Assembly (NCBI GenBank): GCA_964590645.1
Contig: CAZPYJ010000012.1
Span: 1-64,000 of the forward strand
From: JAGNHN01 sp964590645
GTDB taxonomy: Bacteria > Bacteroidota > Bacteroidia > Bacteroidales > JAGNHN01
Direction: 5' to 3'
Length of the DNA stretch: 64,000 nucleotides
In this document: positions 54,089 through 63,261 of the stretch, piece by piece
Layout: each line of letters starts with the position of its first letter
Numbering within the stretch: position 1 is the stretch's first letter
Notes under the pieces: model-generated
Database searches by the model: none
The model's input: the letters and a program-made list of their open reading frames with translations, nothing else
Told to the model about the DNA's origin: nothing
Made by a program: the position numbers and the translations under genes

Positions 54089-55748
54089 GGCAGGGCGGAC
54101 TGTCTTTCCTCTATGGAAGCTAATGCTATCCAGTTCCTTACTTTTAATCCTGACTGCCTGCCAGCCTGCAGAGCGGGAAAACGCAGACCTCGTTTTCAGA
54201 TACAATGAAGCCGCCGGAATCTCTTCTCTTGACCCGGCCTTCGCCCGAAATCTTTCCAATATCTGGGCAGTCAGCCAGCTTTTTAACGGACTGGTGGAAT
54301 TGAACGACCAGATGGTCGTGCAGCCTTCACTGGCAAAGCGCTGGGAAATAGATGAGGATGGCACGCTCTATCGCTTCTTTCTTCGTCAGGATGTGCGTTT
54401 TCATCACGATCTGAGCTTTTCCGGATCTATGGGACGACCCATCAGGGCAAGCGATTTTATCTACAGTTTCGGGCGCATTGCAGATCCGCAAACAGCCTCT
54501 CCAGGAGCCTGGGTTTTCAACGAAGTGGCACGAAGAGCAGATGGTAAACTGCAAATAGAAGCACCAAATGACAGTGTGCTGGAAATCAGGCTAAATCGCC
54601 CATTCCCTCCTTTTCTGGGTATACTCACAATGCCATACTGTGCCCTGGTGATGCCTGAAGCTGTCAGAGAGCTGGGCCAGGATTATCGCCGGCAACCTAT
54701 TGGTACCGGTCCGTTTCGGTTTCAATACTGGAAGGAAGGAGTGAAACTGGTTCTTCGCCGCAATCCCTTCTATTTTGAAGAAGAGGATGGCCAAAGACTG
54801 CCTTACCTGGAAGCCGTTTCGATATCATTCATCATTGATAAACAAGCCGCTTTCCTGGAATTCCTGAAGGGCAAGCTTGATTTTATGTCGGGCATAGATC
54901 CGAGCTATAAAGATGAACTGCTGACCCCCGAGGGTGAGCTGAATGCTGCCTATACTGCTCAGATCCGACTGACAACCCAGCCATATCTGAATACCGAATA
55001 CCTGGGCTTTATGCTGAATCCTGCCTCCCTCGATAAAGGGGCCTTTGCCGTCACGGACAAGAAAATACGACAAGCCATCAATTATGGATTCGACCGAGCC
55101 AAGATGATCCGCTTTCTGAGAAACAATATGGGCAGTCCGGGCACAGGGGGAATCATTCCGAGAGGCCTTCCCGGGGCAGATACCCTGGGGCGCATCGGCT
55201 ATGGCTATGATCCGAAGCAGGCCCGGCGCCTGCTCGAAGAGGCCGGTTATCCCGAAGGACAGGGTTTGCCGGAGATTACTCTATCGACCACCGCAGAATA
55301 CCTGGATGTAAATAAGTTCATACAACACGAGCTTTCCAGGATCGGCATAAAACTGAAAATGGACGTAAATCCTCCTGCCGCTCTCAAAGAGCTGAAAGCC
55401 AGAGCAAAACTGCCTTTCTTCCGGGCGAGCTGGATTGCGGATTACCCGGATGCGGAAAACTACCTGTCCCTCTTTCACTCTGCAAATTTTTGTCCGGATG
55501 GACCCAATTACGCCCATTATGCCAGCCAGCAGTTCGACGAGCTTTACGCAGCAGCAATGAAAGAAGCGGATGCGGCACGCCGGGCCGAGATCTATTATAA
55601 AATGGATAGCCTGGTGATGGAGGATGCACCTGTGGTCATTCTTTATTATGACGAGGTAATGCGCTTCACCGGAAAGAATATTCGCGGGCTGGGCAGCAAT
55701 CCGATAAATCAGTTAAACCTTAAACGTGTGTATAAGGTCAGAGACTGA
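54069..55748 (+). CDS. Peptide/oligosaccharide ABC transporter substrate-binding lipoprotein
   Basis: Up to 559 residues, a SBP_bac_5 (OppA/DppA-like) solute-binding protein: SSLDPAFARNLSNIW, IGTGPFRFQYWKEGVKLVL, NPFYFEEEDG and IADYPDAENYLSLFHS. The signal carries lipobox LTAC. Starting at the TTG 54069 gives a positively charged n-region (KNKAGR...WK); the ATG at 54123 leaves only LSSSLLLILTAC. No permease or ATPase genes are adjacent, so it is an orphan binding protein here. Confidence 0.88.
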   Translation: MVESKNKAGRTVFPLWKLMLSSSLLLILTACQPAERENADLVFRYNEAAGISSLDPAFARNLSNIWAVSQLFNGLVELNDQMVVQPSLAKRWEIDEDGTLYRFFLRQDVRFHHDLSFSGSMGRPIRASDFIYSFGRIADPQTASPGAWVFNEVARRADGKLQIEAPNDSVLEIRLNRPFPPFLGILTMPYCALVMPEAVRELGQDYRRQPIGTGPFRFQYWKEGVKLVLRRNPFYFEEEDGQRLPYLEAVSISFIIDKQAAFLEFLKGKLDFMSGIDPSYKDELLTPEGELNAAYTAQIRLTTQPYLNTEYLGFMLNPASLDKGAFAVTDKKIRQAINYGFDRAKMIRFLRNNMGSPGTGGIIPRGLPGADTLGRIGYGYDPKQARRLLEEAGYPEGQGLPEITLSTTAEYLDVNKFIQHELSRIGIKLKMDVNPPAALKELKARAKLPFFRASWIADYPDAENYLSLFHSANFCPDGPNYAHYASQQFDELYAAAMKEADAARRAEIYYKMDSLVMEDAPVVILYYDEVMRFTGKNIRGLGSNPINQLNLKRVYKVRD

Positions 55749-56547
55749 TCTCCAGCCCGTCGTATGCCAGAAAAACATTCGGGGGCAGTGCTGCACCGAC
55801 TTCTTTGGAACGGCCCATCAGATGACCTATGTGGGTCAGATAGGTTCTTCCGGCCTTTAGCTGCCCAGCCATCCTGATGGCTTCTTCAAGGTTGAAATGG
55901 GTGGGGTGCTTCTCCTTCCTCAATGCGTTCAGCACAAGGGTATCTATGCCTTCCAGCAAAGCGATGGTTTCCCCGGGAATCGCACTGGCATCTGTGATAT
56001 ATGCAAACCCTCCAATGCGGAATCCATACACCGGCATACTTCCGTGAAATACAAGCAAGGGTTGAATCAGGGTATCCTGCAGGTAGAAAGGCTCATTATT
56101 GATTCGGATCAGTTCCAGTTTCGGAACGCCGGGATAGCGGTTTTTTGCAAAAATGTATGAAAACTCACGGCGAATATCTTCCAGCACTTCAGCATTTGCA
56201 TAAACAGGCATCGCTTTTTTCTGAAGGAAATTGAATGAACGTACATCATCCAGCCCACCGGTATGGTCTTTATGGCCGTGTGTCAGCAGAACGGCATCCA
56301 GCTTTCTTACTCTGGCCTGCAACATTTGCTGACGGAAATCCGGACCGCAATCGATCACCAGCGACAAACCTCTCCATTCCAGCAGAACAGAAGAGCGAAG
56401 GCGTTGATCGTGATGGTCTGGGGAGTGGCAGACTTCACACGGACACGCGATGACGGGAATACCCTGGGAAGTACCTGTACCTAAAAATCGGACTCTCAAT
56501 TTTATTCCTATTTTTGTTTTGGCTGAGGCCGAAAATACAAAAACCAT
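55738..56547 (-). CDS. MBL-fold hydrolase, PhnP-like
   Basis: Up to 269 residues. The fold begins RFLGTGTSQGIPVI; CPCEVCHSP may bind an extra zinc, as in PhnP; and THGHKDHTGGLDD is the HxHxDH metal motif. Related enzymes hydrolyse cyclic phosphates such as phosphoribosyl 1,2-cyclic phosphate. The start could be the ATG at 56547, or a TTG at 56499 directly before the conserved core. The 3' end overlaps the converging ABC-binding-protein gene by 11 bp. Confidence 0.82.
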   Translation of the reverse strand: MVFVFSASAKTKIGIKLRVRFLGTGTSQGIPVIACPCEVCHSPDHHDQRLRSSVLLEWRGLSLVIDCGPDFRQQMLQARVRKLDAVLLTHGHKDHTGGLDDVRSFNFLQKKAMPVYANAEVLEDIRREFSYIFAKNRYPGVPKLELIRINNEPFYLQDTLIQPLLVFHGSMPVYGFRIGGFAYITDASAIPGETIALLEGIDTLVLNALRKEKHPTHFNLEEAIRMAGQLKAGRTYLTHIGHLMGRSKEVGAALPPNVFLAYDGLEISL

Positions 56548-56562
56548 TCAAGCCAGGAACAC

Positions 56563-57099
56563 GTGCACCTAATCAGAAAGTTCAGAGAGAACATCGCCCT
56601 CCGCAAGATCACTGCACTGGCGGCGAAACGCCCGGCACAACACCGCCCCCTGTCTATTGAAAATGCAGATAAGATCGGAATCATCTACGTCTGTGACAAT
56701 AAATACGGAGAGTGTGTTCCTGCCCTGCTCCGGCAGGCACCCTTAAAGGGGAAAGATGTTCGTGTTTTGAAATACCGGGCAGTTAAGCCTTCCGGGAAAA
56801 CTCCCCAGGACCAGGATACCTTTTCGATCAGGGATACAAATTGGTGGTACAAGCCAACTGCTGCCAATGCAGAGCTCTTCCTGGCAGAGCAATATGATAT
56901 TTTGATCGATCTCAGCAGTCAGGATTATCTGCCACTGCTCTATGTAATGGCCCTTGCCCAATCAGGATTGAACGTCTGCCGCTACTCTGACAGAAAGAAA
57001 GAGGTAGCCGATTTAATGATCCGACTTGAAGGAGATGAAGATGCGGCCATCCTTTTGAACCACATCCGGCATTATCTTAATCAGCTAAACCCATCTTAA
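56563..57099 (+). CDS. DUF6913-type conserved protein upstream of dapA
   Basis: 178 residues starting at GTG 56563. Recognisable segments are NADKIGIIYVCDN, VRVLKYRAVKPSGKTP and EQYDILIDLSSQDYLPLLYV. This conserved family next to dapA in Bacteroidota is, I believe, DUF6913; function unknown. dapA starts 2 bp after its stop, so the two are co-expressed. Confidence 0.75.
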   Translation: MHLIRKFRENIALRKITALAAKRPAQHRPLSIENADKIGIIYVCDNKYGECVPALLRQAPLKGKDVRVLKYRAVKPSGKTPQDQDTFSIRDTNWWYKPTAANAELFLAEQYDILIDLSSQDYLPLLYVMALAQSGLNVCRYSDRKKEVADLMIRLEGDEDAAILLNHIRHYLNQLNPS

Positions 57100-57100
57100 T

Positions 57101-57994
57101 ATGAATCAAATTTTTACAGGAACTGGCGTAGCCTTGGTTACCCCTTTTCACAAGCACGGTACCATCGATTTTAATGCCCTGAAATCATTGCTGGACCACG
57201 TAATAAAAGGAAAGGTGGATTTTCTGGTTGTGATGGGTACCACTGGTGAAAGCGTTACTTTATCCAGAGACGAGAAACGGGCTCTGGTGGATTTTGTCAT
57301 CGAAGAAAATGAAAACCGGCTCCCTTTGATGCTGGGAGTGGGAGGGAACAATACCCAGGAAATTGAAAACACACTGAAGTCTTTCGACCTGAGCGGGATA
57401 TCCGGTATTTTGTCTGTCAGCCCCTATTACAATAAGCCCCAGCAAAAAGGGATATATCAGCATTTTAAAGCCATTGCCGCTGCCAGTCCGCTGCCGGTAA
57501 TCCTGTATAATGTCCCGGGGAGAACCCATTCCAATATGAGTGCGGCAACAACCCTGCAGCTTGCCAGTGACTTTCGCAACATCATTGGTGTTAAAGAAGC
57601 CTCCGGCAACCTGGTACAGGTGATGGAGATCCTGCGCGACAGGCCGAAAGGTTTTCTTGTGCTTTCGGGAGACGATGTGCTTACTCTGCCGATGATAGCA
57701 ATGGGCGCCGAAGGGGTAATCTCAGTGGTAGCCAATTCCCATCCGGCCGCCTTCAGTAAAATGGTTCAGATGGGCAGAGAAGGGAAAATGGATGAAGCCA
57801 AGAAAATCCATTTTCGTTTGATGGAATACATTGACCTTCTTTTCCAGGACGGAAGCCCTTCCGGCATTAAAGCAGCCCTGGATATAATGGGAATCTGTGA
57901 GAACAACCTCCGCCTTCCCCTGGTAAAAGTGAACAAGGCGCTGAACAATCAACTGCGTCAGGCAATGGAACTATTAAATGAAACATATCCCTAA
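57101..57994 (+). CDS. dapA: 4-hydroxy-tetrahydrodipicolinate synthase
   Basis: 297 residues. GTGVALVTPFHKHGTID, GTTGESVTLSRDE, YNVPGRTHSNM (Tyr) and GVKEASGN (Schiff-base Lys) are the DHDPS hallmarks. It condenses pyruvate and aspartate semialdehyde in lysine and meso-DAP synthesis. Its last 17 bp overlap the secreted peptidase gene that follows. Confidence 0.95.
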   Translation: MNQIFTGTGVALVTPFHKHGTIDFNALKSLLDHVIKGKVDFLVVMGTTGESVTLSRDEKRALVDFVIEENENRLPLMLGVGGNNTQEIENTLKSFDLSGISGILSVSPYYNKPQQKGIYQHFKAIAAASPLPVILYNVPGRTHSNMSAATTLQLASDFRNIIGVKEASGNLVQVMEILRDRPKGFLVLSGDDVLTLPMIAMGAEGVISVVANSHPAAFSKMVQMGREGKMDEAKKIHFRLMEYIDLLFQDGSPSGIKAALDIMGICENNLRLPLVKVNKALNNQLRQAMELLNETYP

Positions 57995-59963
57995 ACTCCG
58001 AATCCTCGTAATTCTCCTGCTGTTGACCTTGTTCAGCTCCTTCAACAGAGCAGGGGAGGAGGCAATACGGGAAAAGCCTCGTGAGACAGCCAGTCCGGCA
58101 GCCCAAATGGGAAGCGGATGGGCTGAATCCAACATTCCTGATGAGCAAGACAAAATCGAAAAAAAGGAGCAGTATTTCCGGTTCTTTCACCTTGCTTCTT
58201 ACGACCTGGAAGCCATCGGCCGGATGATCATCCTGGACAAAATTGCAGGCGACAGTATATACGCCTATGCGGGGCCTGAGGCACTGGCCTCTTTTGTCAA
58301 GGCCTATGGAACCGTAGATACCCTGCTTCATCCTTCTTTGCAGGAAACGGTTCAAATGGCGGAGGGTACAGCCTTCAAGTCAACCCTCGCCTGGAATGTT
58401 TATCCTACATATCAAGCCTATGAAACCCTGATGCTCAGCTATCAGCAGCAGTATCCGGATATTTGCAGCCTGCACGTGCTGGGTACTTTGCCTTCCGGCA
58501 GGAGGATACTCGCCCTGCGCATCACCGATCACCCTGATTCTACTGAAGCCGAACCGGGTTTCCTCTATACTTCCTCAATGCACGGCGATGAATTGGTAGG
58601 CTATGTGCTGATGCTCAGACTGGCAGATTATCTTCTCTCTAACTACGGAAGCGATGCGCGCATCACGCGAATGGTGGATAGCATTGATATTTGGATCAAT
58701 CCCCTGGCCAATCCTGATGGAGCATACCGCATCGGGAACCATACAGTGAACGGGGCAACACGAAGTAATGCCAATTGGGTGGATTTGAACCGTAACTTTC
58801 CTGATCCTCAGGATGGGCCCCATCCGGATGGAAAACCCTGGCAGCCTGAAACCAATATCTTTATGGGTTTTGCCGCCCAGCAGAAACTCAATATGTCCTG
58901 CAATATCCACGGTGGAGCTGAAGTATGCAATTATCCCTGGGATACCTGGTCAAGGCTGCCGGCTGATGACGACTGGTGGGATTATGTTTGCAATCAATAC
59001 GCAGATACGGCACAGTTCCACAGTCCGGCCGGCTATATGACCTTCCTGGGAGGCGTTACCAACGGATATGCCTGGTACAGCATCAATGGAGGCCGTCAGG
59101 ACTATATGAATTATTTCCATCACTGCCGGGAGTTCACCCTCGAGCTCAGCAATACCAAGCTTCCATCGGCCTCAAGCCTGCCTGCCTTCTGGAACTATAA
59201 TTACCGTTCCCTGCTGAATTATTTGGAGCACTCACTCAATGGCTTGCACGGGATGGTGACCGACAGCCTGACCGGAGAGGGAGTTCAGGCCAAGGTCTTC
59301 ATACAGGGGCACGATGTGGATAGCTCCTTTGTCTATGCTGCCTTGCCTCACGGAGATTACTACCGTTATTTGCCCACCGGAACCTATGATCTTACTTTCT
59401 CTGCTCCGGGATATGTTTCCAAAACCATCAGTACGCTCAGTCTGATAATGGGCCAGGGGCAGACACTGGATGTGCAGCTTCGTCCCGACAGGCTCAGGCT
59501 GAGTGGGGTACTGCAATATCACAATGCTGCTTCCAGTCTGATGGCCGGAGCCCTTATCCGTGCGCTGAATCCGGTGGGAGCCGTGATTGATTCGGCCTTC
59601 ACAGACAGCAGTGCGCAATTCACGCTTTGGTTGCCGGATACGGGAACCTATACCATTGAAGTGGAACCTGCCACCCCCTGGGGTGGGGTGAACAGTGCCG
59701 ATGCTTTGCGCATTGCCGAACACTTTGCCCAGTTGGGTTATCCTTTGACAGGCCTGCCCCTGGCTGCTTCGGATGTGAATAATTCCGGCTTCGTGAATGC
59801 TACGGATGCCCTGCGCGTGCAACGCCGCTTTGTGGGAATCGATACTGCCTTCGACATTCCCGACTGGTTGTGGCAACCCCTTGAGCTCAACATCTCTGCC
59901 GACACTGTCATTGTATTACAGGCCATCGCCGGCGGGGATGCAAACCAAAGCTTTAGCCCCTGA
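57978..59963 (+). CDS. Secreted M14 zinc carboxypeptidase with dockerin-like tail
   Basis: 661 residues. After a signal peptide comes a short linker region, then the M14 domain: SSMHGDELVGY (HxxE zinc ligands), SNANWVDLNRNFPDPQDGP, NMSCNIHGGAEVCNYPWDTW (partial) and EFTLELS with the catalytic Glu. Fibronectin- or CNA_B-like segments follow (GLHGMVTDSLTGEGVQAKVF). The C-terminus has NSADALRIAEHF and DVNNSGFVNATDALRVQRRF, two dockerin-like calcium-loop repeats. Its start overlaps dapA by 17 bp. It has a close paralogue immediately downstream. Confidence 0.87.
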   Translation: MKHIPKLRILVILLLLTLFSSFNRAGEEAIREKPRETASPAAQMGSGWAESNIPDEQDKIEKKEQYFRFFHLASYDLEAIGRMIILDKIAGDSIYAYAGPEALASFVKAYGTVDTLLHPSLQETVQMAEGTAFKSTLAWNVYPTYQAYETLMLSYQQQYPDICSLHVLGTLPSGRRILALRITDHPDSTEAEPGFLYTSSMHGDELVGYVLMLRLADYLLSNYGSDARITRMVDSIDIWINPLANPDGAYRIGNHTVNGATRSNANWVDLNRNFPDPQDGPHPDGKPWQPETNIFMGFAAQQKLNMSCNIHGGAEVCNYPWDTWSRLPADDDWWDYVCNQYADTAQFHSPAGYMTFLGGVTNGYAWYSINGGRQDYMNYFHHCREFTLELSNTKLPSASSLPAFWNYNYRSLLNYLEHSLNGLHGMVTDSLTGEGVQAKVFIQGHDVDSSFVYAALPHGDYYRYLPTGTYDLTFSAPGYVSKTISTLSLIMGQGQTLDVQLRPDRLRLSGVLQYHNAASSLMAGALIRALNPVGAVIDSAFTDSSAQFTLWLPDTGTYTIEVEPATPWGGVNSADALRIAEHFAQLGYPLTGLPLAASDVNNSGFVNATDALRVQRRFVGIDTAFDIPDWLWQPLELNISADTVIVLQAIAGGDANQSFSP

Positions 59964-61663
59964 TGAAAACCCGGATAGCGGGGAGCCTTCTTGTGCTCCA
60001 GATTTTGTTCGATTCGTTTTCTGTTCCGCATATACAGGCTCAGTCCTATGAGGCGCATCCGGAGCGCATTCTCATTCTGGAAAAAGAAGCATACCGCCAA
60101 TTCGATTTGCTGGGCATACCGCATAGTCCTGATGGATTGACTGAGGATCAGGAAGTACGCATCTATATTGAAAGACCTTGGCTTGCTGCCCTTCGGGAGA
60201 ATGGGATCGTCTTTCAGGAAGCACCGATCCCTTCTTTGACAGTGATGCCAATGATGAAAACGGAGATAAGGGGAACAGACTCTTTATGGGATTTTTATCC
60301 AACCTACACTGCTTATGAGACTTTGATGTACCAGTTTGAGCAGTCGTATCCCACATTGTGCCGGATTGAAGAAATTGCAACGCTCACCAGTGGACGTAAA
60401 CTTTTGGCAGCCGTGCTGAGCGCCAATGTGGACAGCACGGAGGCTGAGCCGCGCTTTCTCTATACTTCCACAATGCACGGAGATGAGGTCACAGGATATG
60501 TTCTGATGCTCAGGCTAATCCATTACCTTTTAAACGAGTACGGCAGCCATCCCAAAGTCAGTATGCTCCTGGATGGGGCAGAGCTTTGGATCAATCCCCT
60601 GGCCAATCCCGATGGTACTTACCGTTTTGGCAACCATACTCTGGCCGGAGCCATCCGCGGCAATGCCAACGGGGTGGATTTGAACCGTAATTTCCCGGAT
60701 CCGCAGGATGGGCCACACCCTGATGGCCTGGCCTGGCAGGAAGAGACCCTGGCGTTTATGCAATTGGCACAGGATCAGCAATTCAATATGTCGTGTAATA
60801 TACACGGGGGTGCAGAGGTCTGCAATTATCCCTGGGATACCTGGAATCATCTTCCGGCAGATGAAGATTGGTGGATTGAAGTATGCAACAGCTATGCCGA
60901 CACAGCCCAGTTTTACAGTCCGGCCGGTTATATGAATGACTTCGGAAGCGGGGTGGTGCGGGGCTATGTCTGGTATTCCATTAATGGAGGGCGTCAGGAC
61001 TATATGAACTATTTCCATCACTGCCGTGAATTCACCCTGGAGATTTCCGGACAGAAGTTTCCGGCGGCCTCCACGCTGCCTTCCTTCTGGAATTACAATT
61101 ACCGCTCTCTGCTGAATTATGCTTCCGAAAGCCTCTATGGGCTCCGGGGTATGGTAAGGGATTCGCTCAGTGGACAAGCGCTGAGAGCAATGGTGCGGAT
61201 CAGCGGGCACGATTACGACAGCTCGGAGGTGTACTCACGCCTGCCATTGGGGGATTATTACCGCTATCTGGCTCCCGCTTATTATGACGTCACTTTTATG
61301 GCTCCTGGATATCATAGCCGTACCTTTCCCCAGCTCCAGGTGCTGGCAGGTCAGGCAAGCGTGTTGGATGTAGCCTTGCTTCCCCTGTCGATCGGCAGGG
61401 AAGAAGAAGCCCTCCCGGAGATCGCCTCCTGGTACTATGATCCGGAGTCTTCGGCTTTAAAGGTGCGAACGGGAGGAGGCGCGAAAGACAAGGCAGATAT
61501 CCGAATTTATGATTTCTCCGGGAGAAGGGTATCCACCCATCCGCTTGTTTATCACAGCCTGGATCTCAGTTTTCTGCCGCGAGGTGTCTATGTGGCCAGG
61601 ATCCTTTACTTGTCTCAAGATCTGGAAGAAAGCAGCCTGAAATTCATAAAAAAACGGGACTGA
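59963..61663 (+). CDS. Secreted M14 zinc carboxypeptidase with T9SS sorting tail
   Basis: 566 residues, closely similar to the upstream protein through the catalytic domain: STMHGDEVTGY, NANGVDLNRNFPDPQDGP, NIHGGAEVCNYPWDTW and EFTLEIS. The end differs: KADIRIYDFSGRRVSTHP and LPRGVYVARILY, then SSLKFIKKRD, a type A T9SS C-terminal domain that sends proteins through the Por secretion system. The ATG at 59963 overlaps the previous stop (TGATGA). The pair is thus a duplicated secreted peptidase with different C-terminal tails. Confidence 0.88.
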   Translation: MKTRIAGSLLVLQILFDSFSVPHIQAQSYEAHPERILILEKEAYRQFDLLGIPHSPDGLTEDQEVRIYIERPWLAALRENGIVFQEAPIPSLTVMPMMKTEIRGTDSLWDFYPTYTAYETLMYQFEQSYPTLCRIEEIATLTSGRKLLAAVLSANVDSTEAEPRFLYTSTMHGDEVTGYVLMLRLIHYLLNEYGSHPKVSMLLDGAELWINPLANPDGTYRFGNHTLAGAIRGNANGVDLNRNFPDPQDGPHPDGLAWQEETLAFMQLAQDQQFNMSCNIHGGAEVCNYPWDTWNHLPADEDWWIEVCNSYADTAQFYSPAGYMNDFGSGVVRGYVWYSINGGRQDYMNYFHHCREFTLEISGQKFPAASTLPSFWNYNYRSLLNYASESLYGLRGMVRDSLSGQALRAMVRISGHDYDSSEVYSRLPLGDYYRYLAPAYYDVTFMAPGYHSRTFPQLQVLAGQASVLDVALLPLSIGREEEALPEIASWYYDPESSALKVRTGGGAKDKADIRIYDFSGRRVSTHPLVYHSLDLSFLPRGVYVARILYLSQDLEESSLKFIKKRD

Positions 61664-61678
61664 TATTGCAGCCCCGTT
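61647..61678 (-). terminator. Terminator of the AOS-family gene
   Basis: On the minus strand AACGGG-GCTG...CAGT-CCCGTT forms a stem and is followed by seven or more T. It lies 24 bp past the alpha-oxoamine synthase stop and covers the final codons of the converging M14 gene. Confidence 0.7.
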
Positions 61679-61701
61679 CTGTATGTATTTATGAATGCCT
61701 G

Positions 61702-62958
61702 TTATTTCATAAAACTGGCGGCATCCACCATTTCTCTCTGGGCATATTCACCTGAATCCAGCTTGGCTTTGATATCCACAAATGCCTTGATGGTGTATTC
61801 CACATCCTCCATCGTGTGCATCGATGTTGGAATAAGTCGAATGAGGATAACATCCTTGGGTACCACCGGATAGGTGACAATACTGGTGAAAATATTATAG
61901 CGCTCCCGGAGGTCGAAGGTGAGGTGTGTGGCCTCAGCCAGTCCACCGTGCAAAACAACCGGCGTTACGGGAGATTCTGTTTTTCCAAGATCAAAGCCTG
62001 CTTTACGGAGGCCACCCTGGAGTGCATTGACTATTGCCCAGAGATTTTCTCTGAGCTCGGGGGTGTTTCGAAGCAATTCCAGTCGTTTGAGTGCACCAAT
62101 GACCATTGGCATCGGGAGGGATTTGGCAAAGGTCTGGGATCGCATATTATAACGGAGGTATTGCACCACTTTGGCATCCGACGCAACAAATGCTCCGATG
62201 CCAGCCATTGCTTTGGCAAAGGTTCCGAAATACAGATCAATGTCATCCTGCACCCCCAGATGCTCACCGGTTCCTGCCCCGGTGGCTCCCATAGTACCAA
62301 AACCGTGGGCGTCGTCCACCAGGAGACGAAAATCGTATTTTTCCTTCAGGGCAATAATTTCCCGGAGTTTTCCAAGGTCACCCGACATTCCGTAAACCCC
62401 TTCGGTGATAACCAGAATACCACCCCCGCTTTCCTGTGTGAGGCGGGTGGCACGCTGCAACTCTTTTTCCAGATTCTCCAGATTATTGTGGGGATAGACG
62501 AATCGTTTGCCCAGGTGAAGGCGAACTCCGTCGATGATGCAGGCGTGGGCCTCGGAATCATAAACAATCACATCTTTGCGGTCCACCATCGCATCGATGA
62601 TGGAGACCATACCTTGGTAACCGTAATTGAGCAGGAAGGCATCTTCCTTGCCCATAAAGCCGGCCAGTTCTCTTTCGAGTTGTTCGTGATAGTCGGTTTG
62701 CCCCGACATCATCCTGGCGCCCATCGGATAGGCCAGACCCCACTCACGGGCAGCCTCGGCATCCACCCTGCGCACTTCCGGATGATTACCCAGCCCAATG
62801 TAGTTGTTCAAACTCCAGACAAGACGCTCCTTGCCCCTGAATACCATTTTGTTGCTGATCTCTCCCTCCAGTTTGGGAAAGGCAAAATAACCGTGCGCCA
62901 TTTCACTGTGACGCCCCAGTGGCCCCATATTGGCCACTACTTTCTTAAATATATCCAC
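61702..62958 (-). CDS. Alpha-oxoamine synthase (KBL/SPT/cysteate acyltransferase-like)
   Basis: 418 residues, fold-type I PLP enzyme. Conserved parts: LVWSLNNYIGLGNHPEV, YPMGARMMSGQTDYHEQLE, VDDAHGFGTMG, and GTFAKAMAGIGAF with the PLP lysine. The family covers glycine C-acetyltransferase (Kbl), serine palmitoyltransferase and the cysteate acyltransferase of sulfonolipid synthesis; sequence alone does not choose among them. No tdh is adjacent, which weakens a threonine catabolic role. Two small GG-leader peptide genes lie upstream on the same strand, the nearer one ending 74 bp before its start. Confidence 0.88.
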   Translation of the reverse strand: MDIFKKVVANMGPLGRHSEMAHGYFAFPKLEGEISNKMVFRGKERLVWSLNNYIGLGNHPEVRRVDAEAAREWGLAYPMGARMMSGQTDYHEQLERELAGFMGKEDAFLLNYGYQGMVSIIDAMVDRKDVIVYDSEAHACIIDGVRLHLGKRFVYPHNNLENLEKELQRATRLTQESGGGILVITEGVYGMSGDLGKLREIIALKEKYDFRLLVDDAHGFGTMGATGAGTGEHLGVQDDIDLYFGTFAKAMAGIGAFVASDAKVVQYLRYNMRSQTFAKSLPMPMVIGALKRLELLRNTPELRENLWAIVNALQGGLRKAGFDLGKTESPVTPVVLHGGLAEATHLTFDLRERYNIFTSIVTYPVVPKDVILIRLIPTSMHTMEDVEYTIKAFVDIKAKLDSGEYAQREMVDAASFMK

Positions 62959-63032
62959 AGCCGTCTGTTTTGCTTCGCATTGATTGCGTGCAAAGCTACA
63001 AAGAAGAATGGATAATATAATAGGCGCCTTTC

Positions 63033-63173
63033 TTAAGTAACTGTTATATCCGGATTTTCATCTTCAGTTTCATCACGAGAACTGCCTACTGGCCCTGCAT
63101 TTCCCCCTTTGAGCATCAACATTTCTTCAAAACTCAGTTCATTGATAGCGGATTTAAAACTATTGCGTTCCAT
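63033..63173 (-). CDS. Double-glycine leader peptide, candidate RiPP precursor A
   Basis: A 46-residue gene. Residues 1-24 form a leader (INELSFEEMLMLKGG) that matches the GG-motif leaders of Bacteroidota natural product precursors, cleaved by C39-type peptidases. The 22-residue C-terminal part is very acidic and ends ENPDITVT. The PDIT motif recurs in the neighbouring peptide (PDLT, twice). The gene lies 74 bp upstream of the oxoamine synthase and 88 bp downstream of peptide B. Confidence 0.75.
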   Translation of the reverse strand: MERNSFKSAINELSFEEMLMLKGGNAGPVGSSRDETEDENPDITVT

Positions 63174-63261
63174 CTTGTTCTGTTTTTTTTTGATTGATAT
63201 ATAAATACTTCATTCCCTGCCCTTTCGGGCAGCTGGCTATTCCTGGTCCTGCTTTTCCGGA

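Noticed and set aside
61816..63015. 399-codon open frame on the plus strand
   Set aside because: It is antisense to the oxoamine synthase, which has all family motifs; the frame has no recognisable domain and its length follows from the GC-rich codon pattern of the real gene.
63216..63231. CTGCCC-TTTC-GGGCAG hairpin between the two peptide genes
   Set aside because: A stable stem, but no T-run follows on either strand at once, so it is not called as a terminator; an RNA-stability role is possible but unsupported.
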